A DNA stretch of 64,000 nt from Weissella cibaria (GCF_004521965.1 NZ_SDGK01000008.1:17269-81268); one strand, 5' to 3'. Counted from the stretch's first letter, positions 8,170 through 18,428 are shown. The notes: generated from the sequence alone by a model not told the origin. Numbers and translations: made by a program.

Positions 8170-10959
8170 TTACTCCAAACCTTCAGTCAAAGCCTCAGGG
8201 AAGTTTTCGCGAACGATTTGTGCTTCGTGTGCTGACAACATTGGGAAGTCAGGATCGGCACCCAAATCAGTGTGGTACATCCGATCGCGTGGTGACTCTT
8301 CACCTTCTGCGTGAGCAACCGCAATCTTGTAACCATCAAAGTCAGTTGCATCATCAGCTTCCTCAGCTAATGCTACATGCAATTGAGAAACAAGCAACAA
8401 GACACGAACATCTTGTTCCAATGAATCCAACCAAGCCTTTTGGTCGTCAGTCAAGAACAACGTTACCGCTGCTTCGGCTGGCTTACCAATCAACTTCGCG
8501 TCACGGGCAACTTCCAAAGCCTTGTTAACGGCATCGCGTAACGTCATGAATTCTGACCACTTAGCCATCAATTCATCAGCATTTGCAATGTCTGCAACAA
8601 CTGGCATCTCAGTCAAGTAAGCAAAGTCGTCATCTTCGTGCTCAAGGTACTCGAAGATTTCTTCAGCCGTGTGTGGCAAGATTGGCAACAACAACTTGTC
8701 CAAGTCAACCAAGACCTTGTACAAGACTGTTTGCAATGAACGACGAGCGTGTCCCTTAGGTGCTTCAACATACAAGATGTCCTTAGCAAAGTCCAAGTAG
8801 AACGCTGACAGGTCGACGTTAATAAAGTTGATAACCAACTTGTTGACTGCTTGGAAGTCGTACACGTCGTAGGCAGCCTTGATGTCAGCAACCAACTTGT
8901 TAAAGCGGGCGTAGAAGTATTGGTCAGCTGCGACCAAATCATCAAAGGCAATTGTATCAGTCTTTGGATCAAAGTCAGCTGTGTTAGCCAACAAGAAACG
9001 CATCGTGTTACGAATCTTACGGTATGTTTCAGATGTTTGTGACAACAAGTCCATTGACACGCGTACATCGGCTGATGAGTCAACTGACGTTACCCACAGA
9101 CGGATAATTTCAGCTCCCATTTCCTTCACCACTTCGTTGGGTGAAATGATGTTGCCCAATGACTTAGACATCTTCTCGCCATTTCCGTCCAAGACAAATC
9201 CTTGTGACAAGACTGACTTGTATGGTGCCTTACCTGTTACAGCAACGCCTGTAATCAATGATGAGTTGAACCAACCACGGTATTGGTCAGAACCTTCCAA
9301 AACCAAATCTTCTGGGAAGCTTAGGTTTGGACGTGTGGCCATGACACCTTGGTGTGAAGTTCCTGAATCGAACCAAACGTCCATGATGTCCGTTTCCTTG
9401 GTAAATTCGCCATTTGGTGAGTGCTCGTTTGAGTAACCTTCTGGCAACAAGTCCTTAGCCTCACGTTCGAACCAAACGTTTGAACCATGCTCGGCTACCA
9501 AGTCAGCGATGTGGTCGATGATTTCAGGGTCAACAATGGCCGTACCATCTTCAGCATAGAAGATTGGCAATGGCACACCCCAAACACGTTGACGTGAAAT
9601 AACCCAGTCGCCACGGTCGCGGATCATGTTGTACAAACGCTTCTTACCCCATTCTGGCTGGAACTTAACATTGTCCAATGCATCCAAAATATCTTGACGG
9701 AAGCTATCGATTGAAGCAAACCATTGTGGCACCGCACGGAAGATAACTGGCTTCTTAGTACGCCAGTCAAATGGGTAGCTGTGCACAACTGGTTCGTACA
9801 AGATCAACGCATCAGCTTCTTCAAGCTTTTGCAATGATACCTTGTCAGCATCTTGGTAGAAGACCCCTTCAAAGTCAGAACCAGCTTCGGCCGTCATCTT
9901 ACCTTGGTCATCAACGTTCATGATAACTGGCAGGTTGTAACGTTGACCGGTAGCAAAGTCATCTTCACCAAACCCTGGGGCCGTGTGAACCGCACCAGTA
10001 CCGGCGTCAGCCGTCACATAATCAGCGTTAACAACCAAAATTTCGCGGTCCATGAATGGGTGCTCAGTTGTCACCATTTCAAGGTCCTTACCGGTAAAGG
10101 TTGCGACAACTTCGTACTCGTCCCAGCCGAACTTAGACGCAACGGCAGCCAACAAAGCTGAAGCAACGATGTACTTCTTATCTGAACCCTTTGGTTGAAT
10201 TTGTGAGTATTCGAAATCAGCGTTCAAAGCCAAAGCTTGTGAAGCTGGTACCGTCCAAGGAGTCGTCGTCCAGGCGATGAAGTACGTGTCGTTATCCAAC
10301 AAGCCCTTACCGTCCTTAACGCGCTCTGAGAAGAACGCCGTGTCTGACTCGATGTCGTGGTACTCAATTTCTGCCATTGCCAAAGCAGACTCTGATGACC
10401 ATGACCAGAAAACAGGCTTCTTACCACGGTAAATCAAGTTCTTCTTAGCCATCTCACCGAATACACGCAATTGGGCAGCTTCAAATTCAGGCAACAACGT
10501 CAAGTATGGGTTATCCCAGTCTGCTGAAATTCCCAAACGCTTGAAGTCGGCCATTTGTGTCTTAACTTGCTTACGCGCAAATTCTTCGGCCATCTTACGC
10601 CAGATAACTGGGCCAACTGCCTTGCGATCCTTACCAGCCTTCGTCAATTGTTGTTCAATTGGCAACCCGTGCGTATCCCAACCAGGAACAAATGGGGCGT
10701 AGAAACCATTCATTGACTTGTAACGAACAATGATATCCTTAGAAATTTTGTTCATGGCGTGTCCAATGTGAATATTTCCGTTCGCATATGGCGGACCATC
10801 GTGAAGCATAAATGATGGCTTACCTTCGTTCATCTTTTGACGTTGCTCATAGACCTTGTTCTCGAACCAGATGTTTTCACGTTGTAACTCAGTTTGTGGT
10901 AGGTTACCACGCATTGGAAACTTTGTCTTTCCTAGGTTCAAGGTTTGCTTCATCTTCAT
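8170..10959 (-). CDS. ileS: Isoleucyl-tRNA synthetase
   Basis: Class I synthetase charging tRNA-Ile, with an editing domain. In 929 residues the HIGH motif is at 64-67 and KMSKS sits in [12 protein letters not shown] at about 595. The length matches bacterial IleS. Odd point: the C-terminal segment that carries a four-cysteine zinc site in many bacterial IleS proteins here reads [18 protein letters not shown] and [12 protein letters not shown], with no cysteine left. The gene follows divIVA at the end of the dcw cluster but has its own promoter, an Ile T-box leader and a terminator. Confidence 0.95.
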   Translation of the reverse strand: MKMKQTLNLGKTKFPMRGNLPQTELQRENIWFENKVYEQRQKMNEGKPSFMLHDGPPYANGNIHIGHAMNKISKDIIVRYKSMNGFYAPFVPGWDTHGLPIEQQLTKAGKDRKAVGPVIWRKMAEEFARKQVKTQMADFKRLGISADWDNPYLTLLPEFEAAQLRVFGEMAKKNLIYRGKKPVFWSWSSESALAMAEIEYHDIESDTAFFSERVKDGKGLLDNDTYFIAWTTTPWTVPASQALALNADFEYSQIQPKGSDKKYIVASALLAAVASKFGWDEYEVVATFTGKDLEMVTTEHPFMDREILVVNADYVTADAGTGAVHTAPGFGEDDFATGQRYNLPVIMNVDDQGKMTAEAGSDFEGVFYQDADKVSLQKLEEADALILYEPVVHSYPFDWRTKKPVIFRAVPQWFASIDSFRQDILDALDNVKFQPEWGKKRLYNMIRDRGDWVISRQRVWGVPLPIFYAEDGTAIVDPEIIDHIADLVAEHGSNVWFEREAKDLLPEGYSNEHSPNGEFTKETDIMDVWFDSGTSHQGVMATRPNLSFPEDLVLEGSDQYRGWFNSSLITGVAVTGKAPYKSVLSQGFVLDGNGEKMSKSLGNIISPNEVVKEMGAEIIRLWVTSVDSSADVRVSMDLLSQTSETYRKIRNTMRFLLANTADFDPKTDTIAFDDLVAADQYFYARFNKLVADIKAAYDVYDFQAVNKLVINFINVDLSAFYLDFAKDILYVEAPKGHARRSLQTVLYKVLVDLDKLLLPILPHTAEEIFEYLEHEDDDFAYLTEMPVVADIANADELMAKWSEFMTLRDAVNKALEVARDAKLIGKPAEAAVTLFLTDDQKAWLDSLEQDVRVLLLVSQLHVALAEEADDATDFDGYKIAVAHAEGEESPRDRMYHTDLGADPDFPMLSAHEAQIVRENFPEALTEGLE

Positions 10960-10985
10960 AAAAGCGCAATCCTTTCTTTTTCAAT

Positions 10986-11211
10986 CCAAGTGCTACCGCG
11001 TTGACATGCGGCTTATCCTGAAACTAAAAAATCCCGCACCGGCTATCACTAGCCAATGCGGGACGTCATGTCAACGTGGTACCACCCGAATTCACGGCAA
11101 ACTGCCGCCTCTTCTGTGTATTTGATTAAAAAACTTTCTTGCTGATAAGCAAAGTGCGTCACCATCCTAGACTCTCACCGGGTTAATTCTAGGTCGCTGT
11201 TTGGAATACAC
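10986..11211 (-). promoter_or_regulatory. T-box riboswitch of ileS (Ile specifier)
   Basis: Uncharged tRNA-Ile should favour read-through into ileS. The Stem I base pairs GTGTATT (11205-11211) with AATACAC (11116-11122), and an ATC codon followed by A (11124-11126 on the minus strand) sits next to it as specifier. The distal Stem I signature GGATGGTGA is present. The T-box TGGTACCACG is at 11075-11084. The terminator stem TCCCGCA/TGCGGGA (11032-11038 with 11057-11063) has a U-run. Beyond it, 10988-11008 is complementary to the T-box region at 17 of 21 positions. The classic AGTA/GAA loop motif around the specifier is not obvious. Confidence 0.88.
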
Positions 11212-11241
11212 CTTACCGTTTGGTCAAGAAACCATGTTTAC

Positions 11242-11270
11242 ATGATAACGAAAAATTAGTCCTTATTCAA
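11242..11270 (-). promoter_or_regulatory. Promoter of the ileS T-box transcript
   Basis: TTGAAT (11265-11270), 17-base spacer, TATCAT (11242-11247) on the minus strand. The -35 box lies inside the last codons of divIVA. Confidence 0.6.
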
Positions 11271-11891
11271 GAAGTTTTCGTTGTTTTCTGCTGATTCAGG
11301 GAAGATAACAACCGTTTCTACTTCTGAACTATCAGCGGCTGCTGATGTTGGTGCAACCGGAGCAGATGATGCTGATGGCACTTGGTCCGCGGCTGGCTTT
11401 TGGAACGCAGCCCAATCATCAGTCTTAATCAAATCCATTTGTGCCTGCAATAGACCTTCAATCTTGGTCTTAAAGGCACCCATGTCCTTGTCCAAAGCAT
11501 CCTTTTCAGCAACCAACTTTTCGTTCTTAGTTTGTGACTCAGTCAACAAAGCATTGGCCTTCGCGTTTGCTTCCATAACAATCTTTTGTGCTTCAGCTTG
11601 AGCTTGTTGCAACGTTGCTTCAGCTTCAGCCTCTGTTTGCTTCTTCAAACGATCAGCGGCTTCTTGCGCAATCAAAATTGATGAGTTAACAGATTGCTTC
11701 ATCTCTTCAACTTGCTTAGCGTTGGCATCTGCTTCAGCCAATTGTGTCTTCAACGTTTGATTCTCTTGCATCATACCATCGTAATCAGTTACGATACGGT
11801 CCAAAAATTCTGAAACTTCGGCCTTATCGTACCATTTGTTACTTTTTGTTGTGAATTCCTTCGCGTGAATCTCTTGTGGGGTCAATGCCAT
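11256..11891 (-). CDS. divIVA: DivIVA cell-pole and septum protein
   Basis: Membrane-curvature-sensing coiled-coil protein that marks poles and division sites. The N-terminus MALTPQEIHAKEFTTK is the DivIVA lipid-binding domain. I chose the ATG at 11891, which has a GGAGAAAG ribosome site, rather than the longer frame overlapping ylmH. The product is 211 residues. A long Glu/Ala/Gln-rich coiled coil spans about 45-150, followed by an Ala/Ser/Pro-rich tail. It is the last dcw gene before ileS, as in many Gram-positive bacteria. Confidence 0.92.
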   Translation of the reverse strand: MALTPQEIHAKEFTTKSNKWYDKAEVSEFLDRIVTDYDGMMQENQTLKTQLAEADANAKQVEEMKQSVNSSILIAQEAADRLKKQTEAEAEATLQQAQAEAQKIVMEANAKANALLTESQTKNEKLVAEKDALDKDMGAFKTKIEGLLQAQMDLIKTDDWAAFQKPAADQVPSASSAPVAPTSAAADSSEVETVVIFPESAENNENFLNKD

Positions 11892-11905
11892 GTGCTTTCT
11901 CCAAT

Positions 11906-12691
11906 CTATTTCTTCATCACAGCGAGTGACACTCGCCATTTATCTTTTTTTGTCATGCCGTTCTCGGCAACTAATTTCAGTCGACCAAAGTGGCGGACGG
12001 AAACCAAATCATTTACCGCTAAGACAAAGTCTGGACGGTCCACGTCAGTCCAGTTTACACGAACTTGACCACGTTCAATCAACTCTTTTGCATGCGTCCT
12101 AGAGACATTATACCCATTAGCTACCAGTGTATCTAGTCGTAAGGACGAAACTGTTGTATCAATTTCAGTCCATTCCTCAATTGGGGCACTAATATCTGTC
12201 AGAGAGGCCGTCTCAAAACGCACCTTTGTTTTGCCAATATAATCCATAGTGGCTTGAATGTAGGTCGCCATTGGCACTGTCGTCAAAAAGTGCCACGCTC
12301 CCTCTTCACCACTAATAATATCACCGATACTGTCACGTGTAATGCCATTATTCATTAACGTGCCCAAAATAGTACTGTGATGTAATTCAGCAAATTTTTG
12401 CGGATAATTAATTGCAATTACGGCAAGTCCAAAATCACTTTGCTGAATATCATAATACGCAGGTGCGATAACTGTTCGAGCACTTTCAGCATCCGCATAA
12501 CCACCTTCGTGCTGCCATTTTAAGTCGTCGTTCTGATTAACTAGCGTCTCAATAATATATCTCTGCCTCGGGTTTAAAAAATTCGTCAGGACTGGACGAT
12601 ACTCATCCAGAGCCTGACGAATTAAGCCTTGCGCTACATCAAGAAACGCGGCTTCACTCGGGCGGAAATGCTGTGCTACATTATCTGCCAT
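11906..12691 (-). CDS. ylmH: YlmH, S4-domain RNA-binding protein
   Basis: A 261-residue cytosolic protein with a C-terminal S4 RNA-binding domain (NVSRTHAKELIERGQVRVNW, near residues 185-205) after a YlmH N-terminal domain. In Bacillus it sits in the division cluster and has been linked to ribosome rescue or quality control. Its position between ylmG and divIVA is the conserved one. No membrane segment is present. Function in this species is inferred from the family. Confidence 0.9.
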   Translation of the reverse strand: MADNVAQHFRPSEAAFLDVAQGLIRQALDEYRPVLTNFLNPRQRYIIETLVNQNDDLKWQHEGGYADAESARTVIAPAYYDIQQSDFGLAVIAINYPQKFAELHHSTILGTLMNNGITRDSIGDIISGEEGAWHFLTTVPMATYIQATMDYIGKTKVRFETASLTDISAPIEEWTEIDTTVSSLRLDTLVANGYNVSRTHAKELIERGQVRVNWTDVDRPDFVLAVNDLVSVRHFGRLKLVAENGMTKKDKWRVSLAVMKK

Positions 12692-12704
12692 ATCGTTTCT
12701 TCTT

Positions 12705-12965
12705 TTATATCATTCGTGCAATTGCTTGCAATCCAACTTGAGCTGCTTGCAAAAGCAATAACCCGGCCAAAGGTGTGAAATCAATAAATCCCGTGCGTGG
12801 AATAAAACGACGTAGTGGATCTAAAATAACTCCGGCAATCATACCCAAAAATTGACCCAGCGCAGATTGTTGTGCACCTGGCAACCAAGACATCAAAACC
12901 CAGATAAGAATCACAAATTCCAAGGCTCGTAGAATCAAACTCAAAAGTAAAAAGATTGCAACCAT
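12705..12965 (-). CDS. ylmG: YggT/YlmG family small membrane protein
   Basis: An 86-residue protein with two hydrophobic helices (about 2-25 and 62-84) and the family core PLRRFIPRTGFIDFTPLAGLLLL. YlmG proteins are found next to sepF across Firmicutes and cyanobacteria and are tied to division or plastid-type nucleoid placement, but the molecular role is unsettled. A gap of only 11 bases from sepF supports co-transcription. Confidence 0.92.
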   Translation of the reverse strand: MVAIFLLLSLILRALEFVILIWVLMSWLPGAQQSALGQFLGMIAGVILDPLRRFIPRTGFIDFTPLAGLLLLQAAQVGLQAIARMI

Positions 12966-12976
12966 ATTATCACCTA

Positions 12977-13426
12977 TTAATTGAACTGTTGTCCTAAGTT
13001 TTGTGAGATGGTACCAGAAATCTCAAAATTATGTGGTGTCGCAAGGAAAATGCGTTCACCAACACGTTCGATAATACCATCAACCGCAAATGCCGTTCCA
13101 CCAAGGTAGTCCAACACACGCTTACCAGTATTCTCATCAATCGATCCAAGGTTAACAATCACTGCTTCACCTGCCAACAGTTGCGTAGCAATCGTTTGGG
13201 CATCTGCATATGTGCGTGGCTCGTACAGTGCGATTTTTGACGTTTCGCTTCGTGAGCCATCCATCTTCAAAACATTAGGACGACGGGCAGCAGTCGGACG
13301 GGTTGCATTTGAAGTCGCTGTTGGTGCAGCAGACCCTTGTGCCGTATCCTCAGAATATTGCTCTTCAGGTACCTCTTCTTCGTAGTAGTTATCCACCCCG
13401 AAAAATTCCTTGAACTTAAATGCCAT
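12977..13426 (-). CDS. sepF: SepF, FtsZ membrane anchor
   Basis: A 149-residue cell-division protein that bundles FtsZ and tethers it to membrane. It begins MAFKFKEFFGVDN, an amphipathic membrane-binding start. It has a low-complexity linker at about 20-55, and then the SepF core with YEPRTYADAQTIATQLLAGEAVIVNLG and the GIIERVGERIFLATP end. It follows ftsZ by 11 bases. Confidence 0.95.
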   Translation of the reverse strand: MAFKFKEFFGVDNYYEEEVPEEQYSEDTAQGSAAPTATSNATRPTAARRPNVLKMDGSRSETSKIALYEPRTYADAQTIATQLLAGEAVIVNLGSIDENTGKRVLDYLGGTAFAVDGIIERVGERIFLATPHNFEISGTISQNLGQQFN

Positions 13427-13437
13427 TGTCAGTCTCC

Positions 13438-14706
13438 TTACTTATCGCCACGCTTCATCCAGTTAAAGTAAGCAGGACGCTCGATTTCCTCTTCTGCTGC
13501 CGTTTGTTCTGAGGCTGCTTGAGGTTGTACTGGTTCAGCAGATACAGCTTGTTGTTGCGCTGGCTGTTGTTGTACAGACTGTTCTGGCTTAACATTCCAA
13601 TCCGCAAACGGATCTGTGTTAACTGGTTGTGGTTGTACTGGTGCCGTTTGTTGTGGCTGTACCGGCTGTTGCACTGGTTGTTCAGTCACTGCTTCAAAAG
13701 GGCTCGCAGTATTCACCGTACCCAGGTTAATTTCGGGACGTGGCGTTGCTGGGCGGTCAATACCAGTTGCAATAACTGTCACAACCAAGTCACCCTCCAT
13801 CTCCATGTCAATCGTCGTTCCAAAGATGATGTCAACATCCGTTCCGGCAGCTTGGGCAATTGTCTCTGAAGCTTCTTGTGCTTCGAACAATGACATGTCA
13901 GCGCCACCCTTAACAGAAAGCAAGACATTCGTTGCACCTTCGATCTTAGCTTCCAACAAAGGTGAAGCAATGGCCTTTCGCGTCGCTTCAGCGGCACGAT
14001 TTTCACCAGAAGCCGACCCGATACCCATCAAAGCCGTTCCTTGACCAGCCATGGCTGTCTTCACATCAGCAAAGTCCAAGTTGATGATACCAGGCTTGGT
14101 AATCAAATCTGAAATACCAGACACACCTTGCAACAACACATCATCAACCATCTTAAAGGCTTCCATAATCGGTGCCTTCTTATCCACGATTTGAAGCAAG
14201 TTATTGTTAGCGATCACGATCAACGTATCAACGTTTTCCTTCAACTTAGCTAATCCTTCAGCGGCTGACTTGCCACGCTTCGGACCTTCAAATGAGAACG
14301 GACGTGTTACAACACCGATCGTCAAAGCACCTGAGTCCTTGGCAATCTTAGCAATAACCGGCGCAGCACCAGTACCGGTACCGCCACCCATTCCTGCCGT
14401 AACAAAGACCATGTCTGCTCCAGCAAGCGCTTCAGCAAGTTCTTGTTCACTTTCCTTTGCGGCCGCTTCACCAACTTCTGGACGGGCACCAGCACCAAGT
14501 CCACGAGTTGCCTTTGTTCCGATTTGAATTTTATTTTCAGCTGCTGAACGCTCAAGTGCTTGGGCATCAGTGTTGGCGACGATGAATTCAACGCCTTCAA
14601 CACCATCGCTCACCATTTGGTTAACGGCGTTTCCACCACCGCCACCGACACCGATGACCTTAATCGTTGCGCCGTATTCTTGGTTCATATCCATTTGGAA
14701 TTCCAT
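13438..14706 (-). CDS. ftsZ: FtsZ, tubulin-like division GTPase
   Basis: Forms the Z-ring at the division site. In 422 residues: GGGGGNAVN at about 21-29, the tubulin signature [10 protein letters not shown] at about 107-116, T7 loop NLDFADVKT at about 209. A long Gln/Pro/Val-rich unstructured linker spans about 320-405, and the C-terminal peptide ends in FNWMKRGDK. The core is complete; the Gln-rich linker is longer than in Bacillus. Two further ATG codons lie within the first seven residues, so the exact start is uncertain. The ribosome site is AAGGAGC. Confidence 0.97.
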   Translation of the reverse strand: MEFQMDMNQEYGATIKVIGVGGGGGNAVNQMVSDGVEGVEFIVANTDAQALERSAAENKIQIGTKATRGLGAGARPEVGEAAAKESEQELAEALAGADMVFVTAGMGGGTGTGAAPVIAKIAKDSGALTIGVVTRPFSFEGPKRGKSAAEGLAKLKENVDTLIVIANNNLLQIVDKKAPIMEAFKMVDDVLLQGVSGISDLITKPGIINLDFADVKTAMAGQGTALMGIGSASGENRAAEATRKAIASPLLEAKIEGATNVLLSVKGGADMSLFEAQEASETIAQAAGTDVDIIFGTTIDMEMEGDLVVTVIATGIDRPATPRPEINLGTVNTASPFEAVTEQPVQQPVQPQQTAPVQPQPVNTDPFADWNVKPEQSVQQQPAQQQAVSAEPVQPQAASEQTAAEEEIERPAYFNWMKRGDK

Positions 14707-14743
14707 AACGAGCTCCTTTTTCTACTCTGTATTTCTTTTATAA

Positions 14744-16114
14744 TTAGTCGAAAAATTCCTTGAAGAAATTCCGAATGGGATTTTGCTTCTTTGGACTTTC
14801 ATCGTTTTCTACTGACGTTTGCTCGTATTCTGATGCATCATCTGGTTCTGTCGTTTGAGGTTGCACTGCTTTCATCGCTTGCCGTGGCTCAGGTTGTACC
14901 GGCGTTGACATAACCTGACGCCCAAGAGTTGGTTGACCTAACACCGTCAATGGCAAGTCATACAAAGCTTCCTTCACAATCAACTGTACAGGTGTTTGTT
15001 GCGCCGCATAGTGCACAACGGCCCATGCCCCTGCATAGCCGGGATGGCGCAAACCAATATCACTTGGTACAAATGACTTTACCTGAACCTGATAGGCTGC
15101 CTTAACAGCCTCTGGCGCACCTCGCAATGCGGCACCCCCACCGGTTACAACAACACCACCAGGCAAATCAAATGCGCCGACTAGGTTCAGCTTTTCACCA
15201 AGCTTATCCAGAATTTGCATCAAGCGTGCCTCGATTATTTGTGCAACCATTAATTCAGATACTTGTTCAGGTGTCTCAGCCCCAATTTTTTGAATAACAA
15301 GTTTGTTCTCTGAATTGGCCATTTCTGACAATGCCAAACCAGCGTCCAATTTCAACATGTCTGCATCGTGCAAGCCAATCTCCAATACAGCGCTAATATC
15401 GCGAGAAATATTCTCGCTTCCCGCTGGGAAAGTAGTCAAAAACTTTAGCTGATTATCATGGACAACCGTTGCTGTTGTTTGTCCAGCCCCCATGTCCATT
15501 AGAATCGTGCCAAATTCTTGTTGGCCCTCTGCGAGCACCGTTTTGCTATAAGCAAGCGGCGCTAACACAAAATCACGTAGTTGCAAACCAGCCTTGTCAA
15601 CCGCCATCCGCAAATTCGCCAGGATGTTTCGGGGCGCTGTGTAGGCGACCCCCTTCATTTCCAAACGCATCCCGACCATATCATTAGGATCTTGAATGCC
15701 ATCAAAGTCATCAACGATAAACTCCGTTGGCAACAACTCAACAACTTCTCGATCAGCCGGTAATTGAATTTTAATTGCCTGTTTCACAGCAGCAGCGACG
15801 TCAGCATATGAAATATGCTGACTATCTTTAACCGTTACCATGCCATTGACATGTTGAATCTGAATGTTATTTGCTGGCAAACTAGCAACAACTTCTGTCA
15901 CAGGGACGTCAGTCTGCTCATTCACCTGTGCAATTGCTTGTCGAATGTCGTTAGCAGTCGCATCAATATCAACAACGATACCGCGCTTTACGCCATGAGC
16001 AACTGAACGACCAACTGCAACGATATTAGCTTGTTGGTCTCGAACATCTGCAGCTAACACTTTAATGGTGCTCGTCCCGACATCGAGACCAACAATCAAA
16101 CCATGGTTGGCCAT
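14744..16114 (-). CDS. ftsA: FtsA, actin-like division protein
   Basis: Actin-like ATPase that anchors and regulates the Z-ring with FtsZ. I chose the ATG at 16114 because AAAGGAGG stands just before it, giving 456 residues. The frame extends upstream without support. Visible marks are the phosphate-1 motif GLDVGTSTIK near the start, the SHS2 1C domain, the later ILMDMGAGQTT ATP-site segment and VVTGGGAALRG. The C-terminus ends in an amphipathic helix, RNFFKEFF, expected to bind membrane. A linker of about 50 polar residues precedes it. Confidence 0.95.
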   Translation of the reverse strand: MANHGLIVGLDVGTSTIKVLAADVRDQQANIVAVGRSVAHGVKRGIVVDIDATANDIRQAIAQVNEQTDVPVTEVVASLPANNIQIQHVNGMVTVKDSQHISYADVAAAVKQAIKIQLPADREVVELLPTEFIVDDFDGIQDPNDMVGMRLEMKGVAYTAPRNILANLRMAVDKAGLQLRDFVLAPLAYSKTVLAEGQQEFGTILMDMGAGQTTATVVHDNQLKFLTTFPAGSENISRDISAVLEIGLHDADMLKLDAGLALSEMANSENKLVIQKIGAETPEQVSELMVAQIIEARLMQILDKLGEKLNLVGAFDLPGGVVVTGGGAALRGAPEAVKAAYQVQVKSFVPSDIGLRHPGYAGAWAVVHYAAQQTPVQLIVKEALYDLPLTVLGQPTLGRQVMSTPVQPEPRQAMKAVQPQTTEPDDASEYEQTSVENDESPKKQNPIRNFFKEFFD

Positions 16115-16163
16115 CTTAATTCCTCCTTTGACTGCCAAACGATGTTGTTTAAATAAAGTAGAC

Positions 16164-16200
16164 TGGTCACGTGGGGGGCAAATAGCGCCCGACGTGACCA
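16164..16200 (-). other. Hairpin between divIB and ftsA
   Basis: A 9-bp perfect stem (16164-16172 with 16192-16200, TGGTCACGT) with a G/C-rich inner stem lies in the 228-base gap before ftsA. The following minus-strand sequence is T-rich but has no clean U-run. It could be a weak terminator, an RNA-processing site or a stability element. Two direct copies of CATACTTTCA (16301-16310 and 16322-16331) lie just beyond, near the divIB stop. Confidence 0.4.
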
Positions 16201-16342
16201 ATTCCGCTCTATCCGGTCGCGCTTTGCGCAATATTTTTGACTGAAATCAAAAATCTTAGACTAATTACTACCGGGATAAACAATTCTTTAAAAATAATAC
16301 CATACTTTCAGGTGTTTCTTCCATACTTTCAAGCAGTTTTTC

Positions 16343-17266
16343 TTACTGATATGGTTTGAAATATGCCCCCACTTGTAGGTCTGCTTGACCTGGTTTGTCT
16401 AATTGCGCAACCATGCCTGGATAGTACCGCAACTTTTTCGATAAATCATCAGCGCTAATTAAGACCTGATTACCGTCATTCATGTACAACTTCAGGCGTT
16501 GCGCATTCTGCGCATCTGGTGACCAGACAATCTCCGAAACCGCATGACGAAGTGGCGTTGATAACTTACCAAATTCTGCCAACGTCAGCTTTAATTGTTT
16601 ACCTAACGTAAAGCCGTCATACAGTGGCAGTCCCCCGACTGGGTGCGAGGCAGACCCATGTTTAAGCATTGTCCCGTTCGCCAAAATTGGGTAATAACGA
16701 CTACCTGCCTTCACGTAGCCAACCTGGACAATTTCTTTAACTTTCACTTCAACCGTATTCGTTCCAACCAACCGTAACTTTAAACTAGCAACCTGTGGAT
16801 CGTTTTTCTGCGCTAATTTATTAAAATAACTACTTTGATGCACGGTAGAAAACAGTGGTTGCCCCAGTTGCAATCCGGCCGCCTTTAGGACCGCCTTGTC
16901 AGACAGATCTTGGGTACCAACAACATTGAACTTCCGAATCTGACCGAAAGGCGAGATGAGGTAGCCCAAGAATGCAGCTGCGACGCCAAGAACGGCAAGT
17001 GTTTTTAATGTACTTCGTTCGTGTTGATACAATCGACGCGTCGATGGATCTAATCGTGGCTTAGCCCGCAATAAATTCGCTTCAACGTCATCGTAATCAT
17101 AACCATCTACCGAAAAATTAGCGGTATCGGTAACTTCATCGGCACCGCTTTTACCAGCGCGTCGTGTCGGTAACGATGACCAATCCTCCTCGGATAGCAA
17201 CGCATCCAAATGCGCTTGAATATCTGACGAAGACTTATCATTTTGAGTTGTTTTATCGGCCATCAT
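16343..17266 (-). CDS. divIB: DivIB/FtsQ division protein
   Basis: Bitopic membrane protein of the divisome that forms a complex with FtsL and DivIC. The 307 residues comprise a long charged cytosolic N-terminus, one membrane helix at about 90-108 (TLAVLGVAAAFLGYLISPF), an extracellular POTRA domain (FNVVGTQDLSDKAVLKAAGL) and a beta domain. The second ATG (17263) is as well placed as the first behind GAAAGGAGG. It follows murG in the usual order. Confidence 0.92.
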   Translation of the reverse strand: MMADKTTQNDKSSSDIQAHLDALLSEEDWSSLPTRRAGKSGADEVTDTANFSVDGYDYDDVEANLLRAKPRLDPSTRRLYQHERSTLKTLAVLGVAAAFLGYLISPFGQIRKFNVVGTQDLSDKAVLKAAGLQLGQPLFSTVHQSSYFNKLAQKNDPQVASLKLRLVGTNTVEVKVKEIVQVGYVKAGSRYYPILANGTMLKHGSASHPVGGLPLYDGFTLGKQLKLTLAEFGKLSTPLRHAVSEIVWSPDAQNAQRLKLYMNDGNQVLISADDLSKKLRYYPGMVAQLDKPGQADLQVGAYFKPYQ

Positions 17267-17308
17267 TACCTCCTTTCGCCACGTAATATCCTGGCTTTCT
17301 CAGCTACA

Positions 17309-18409
17309 TTAGTTTTTAATAACCGACTTAATTAACTTGATAAATTGGTCAGCAGCATCTGGAACACCCAGTTTTGTCGCTGCTGTCGCCATCGCTTGGC
17401 GTTCGGCTTGATTCGTCATCAATTGATCAATTGTTCCAAACAACGTCGTACCTGTTAGCGATTCTTCGGTAATCATGTCCGCTGCGCCCGCTTCAACCAA
17501 GCTACGTGCGTTCTTGGTTTGGTGGTCATTCGTGACGTACGGACTTGGAATCAAAATCATTGGCTTACCCAATGCCGTTTGTTCAGCAAGGCTAGTCGCC
17601 CCAGCGCGGCCAACAACCAAATCAACTGCTGGCATCAACTGTGGCATGTTGCCAATATAAGGCACCACCGCAACATTCGCAGCCGCCGTCACGCCAGCCG
17701 TCTGCATGTCCGCTTGCACTTCATCAAAACGCTTGCCACCAGTCACAAAAATAACTTGGTACGGACGATTGGCAAACTTTGGTAAGGCTGCCACCATAGC
17801 TTTGTTCAGCTTCAGTGCACCTTGCGAACCACCAAAAATTAATACCGTTGGCACAGTTGCTGATAGGTTCAAGTCGACCCAATCGAAGCTACCTTCACCA
17901 TCAACGACTTCTTGGGCGCGTGGATTACCAACTACCGTTGCCAATCCGGGCTTAAACGCTGGAATAGCTGCTGGAAAGGCAACTCCCACCTTGGTCACTT
18001 TACGTGCCAAAAACTTATTAGTGACACCAACAACTGAATTTTGTTCGTGAATGACCGTTGGAATCTGTAGTTGCTGAGCCGCGTACAACACTGGCCCCGA
18101 TACGTATCCGCCCGTTCCGACAACGACGTCTGGCTTAAAGTCCAATAGCATCTGCTTAGCCTTACGCGTCGCACTTAAGAACAGGTAAATCGTTTTAAAA
18201 TTATCCACTGACAGTGACCGCTTAAATCCCTGAACAGCCAATGCTTTAAAGGCAAAACCAGCATCAGGTACGATAGTCTTCTCTAACCCACGTTCGCCAC
18301 CAATGTAGAGCACCTGGGTACTTGGATCTTGTTTTTTTAACTGCTTAACAGTGGCCAAGGCCGGATAAATGTGTCCACCAGTACCACCACCAGATACAAC
18401 AATACGCAT
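17309..18409 (-). CDS. murG: MurG, lipid II synthase
   Basis: Membrane-associated GT-B glycosyltransferase that transfers GlcNAc from UDP-GlcNAc to lipid I. The 366 residues carry the G-loops GGGTGGHIYPA at about 7-17 and GTGGYVSGP near 98, plus the C-domain signature GGSQGA and the acceptor/donor segment GRAGATSLAEQTALGKP. Length is normal. It lies between murD and divIB. Confidence 0.96.
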   Translation of the reverse strand: MRIVVSGGGTGGHIYPALATVKQLKKQDPSTQVLYIGGERGLEKTIVPDAGFAFKALAVQGFKRSLSVDNFKTIYLFLSATRKAKQMLLDFKPDVVVGTGGYVSGPVLYAAQQLQIPTVIHEQNSVVGVTNKFLARKVTKVGVAFPAAIPAFKPGLATVVGNPRAQEVVDGEGSFDWVDLNLSATVPTVLIFGGSQGALKLNKAMVAALPKFANRPYQVIFVTGGKRFDEVQADMQTAGVTAAANVAVVPYIGNMPQLMPAVDLVVGRAGATSLAEQTALGKPMILIPSPYVTNDHQTKNARSLVEAGAADMITEESLTGTTLFGTIDQLMTNQAERQAMATAATKLGVPDAADQFIKLIKSVIKN

Positions 18410-18428
18410 AATTGTTAATTCCTCTTTA

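Noticed and set aside
8981..9436. 151-residue frame antisense to ileS
   Set aside because: A shadow frame; the opposite strand encodes a fully recognizable synthetase.
13519..13869. 116-residue frame opposite the FtsZ linker
   Set aside because: Its Leu/Tyr/Trp-rich repeats come from the complementary strand of the Gln-rich linker.
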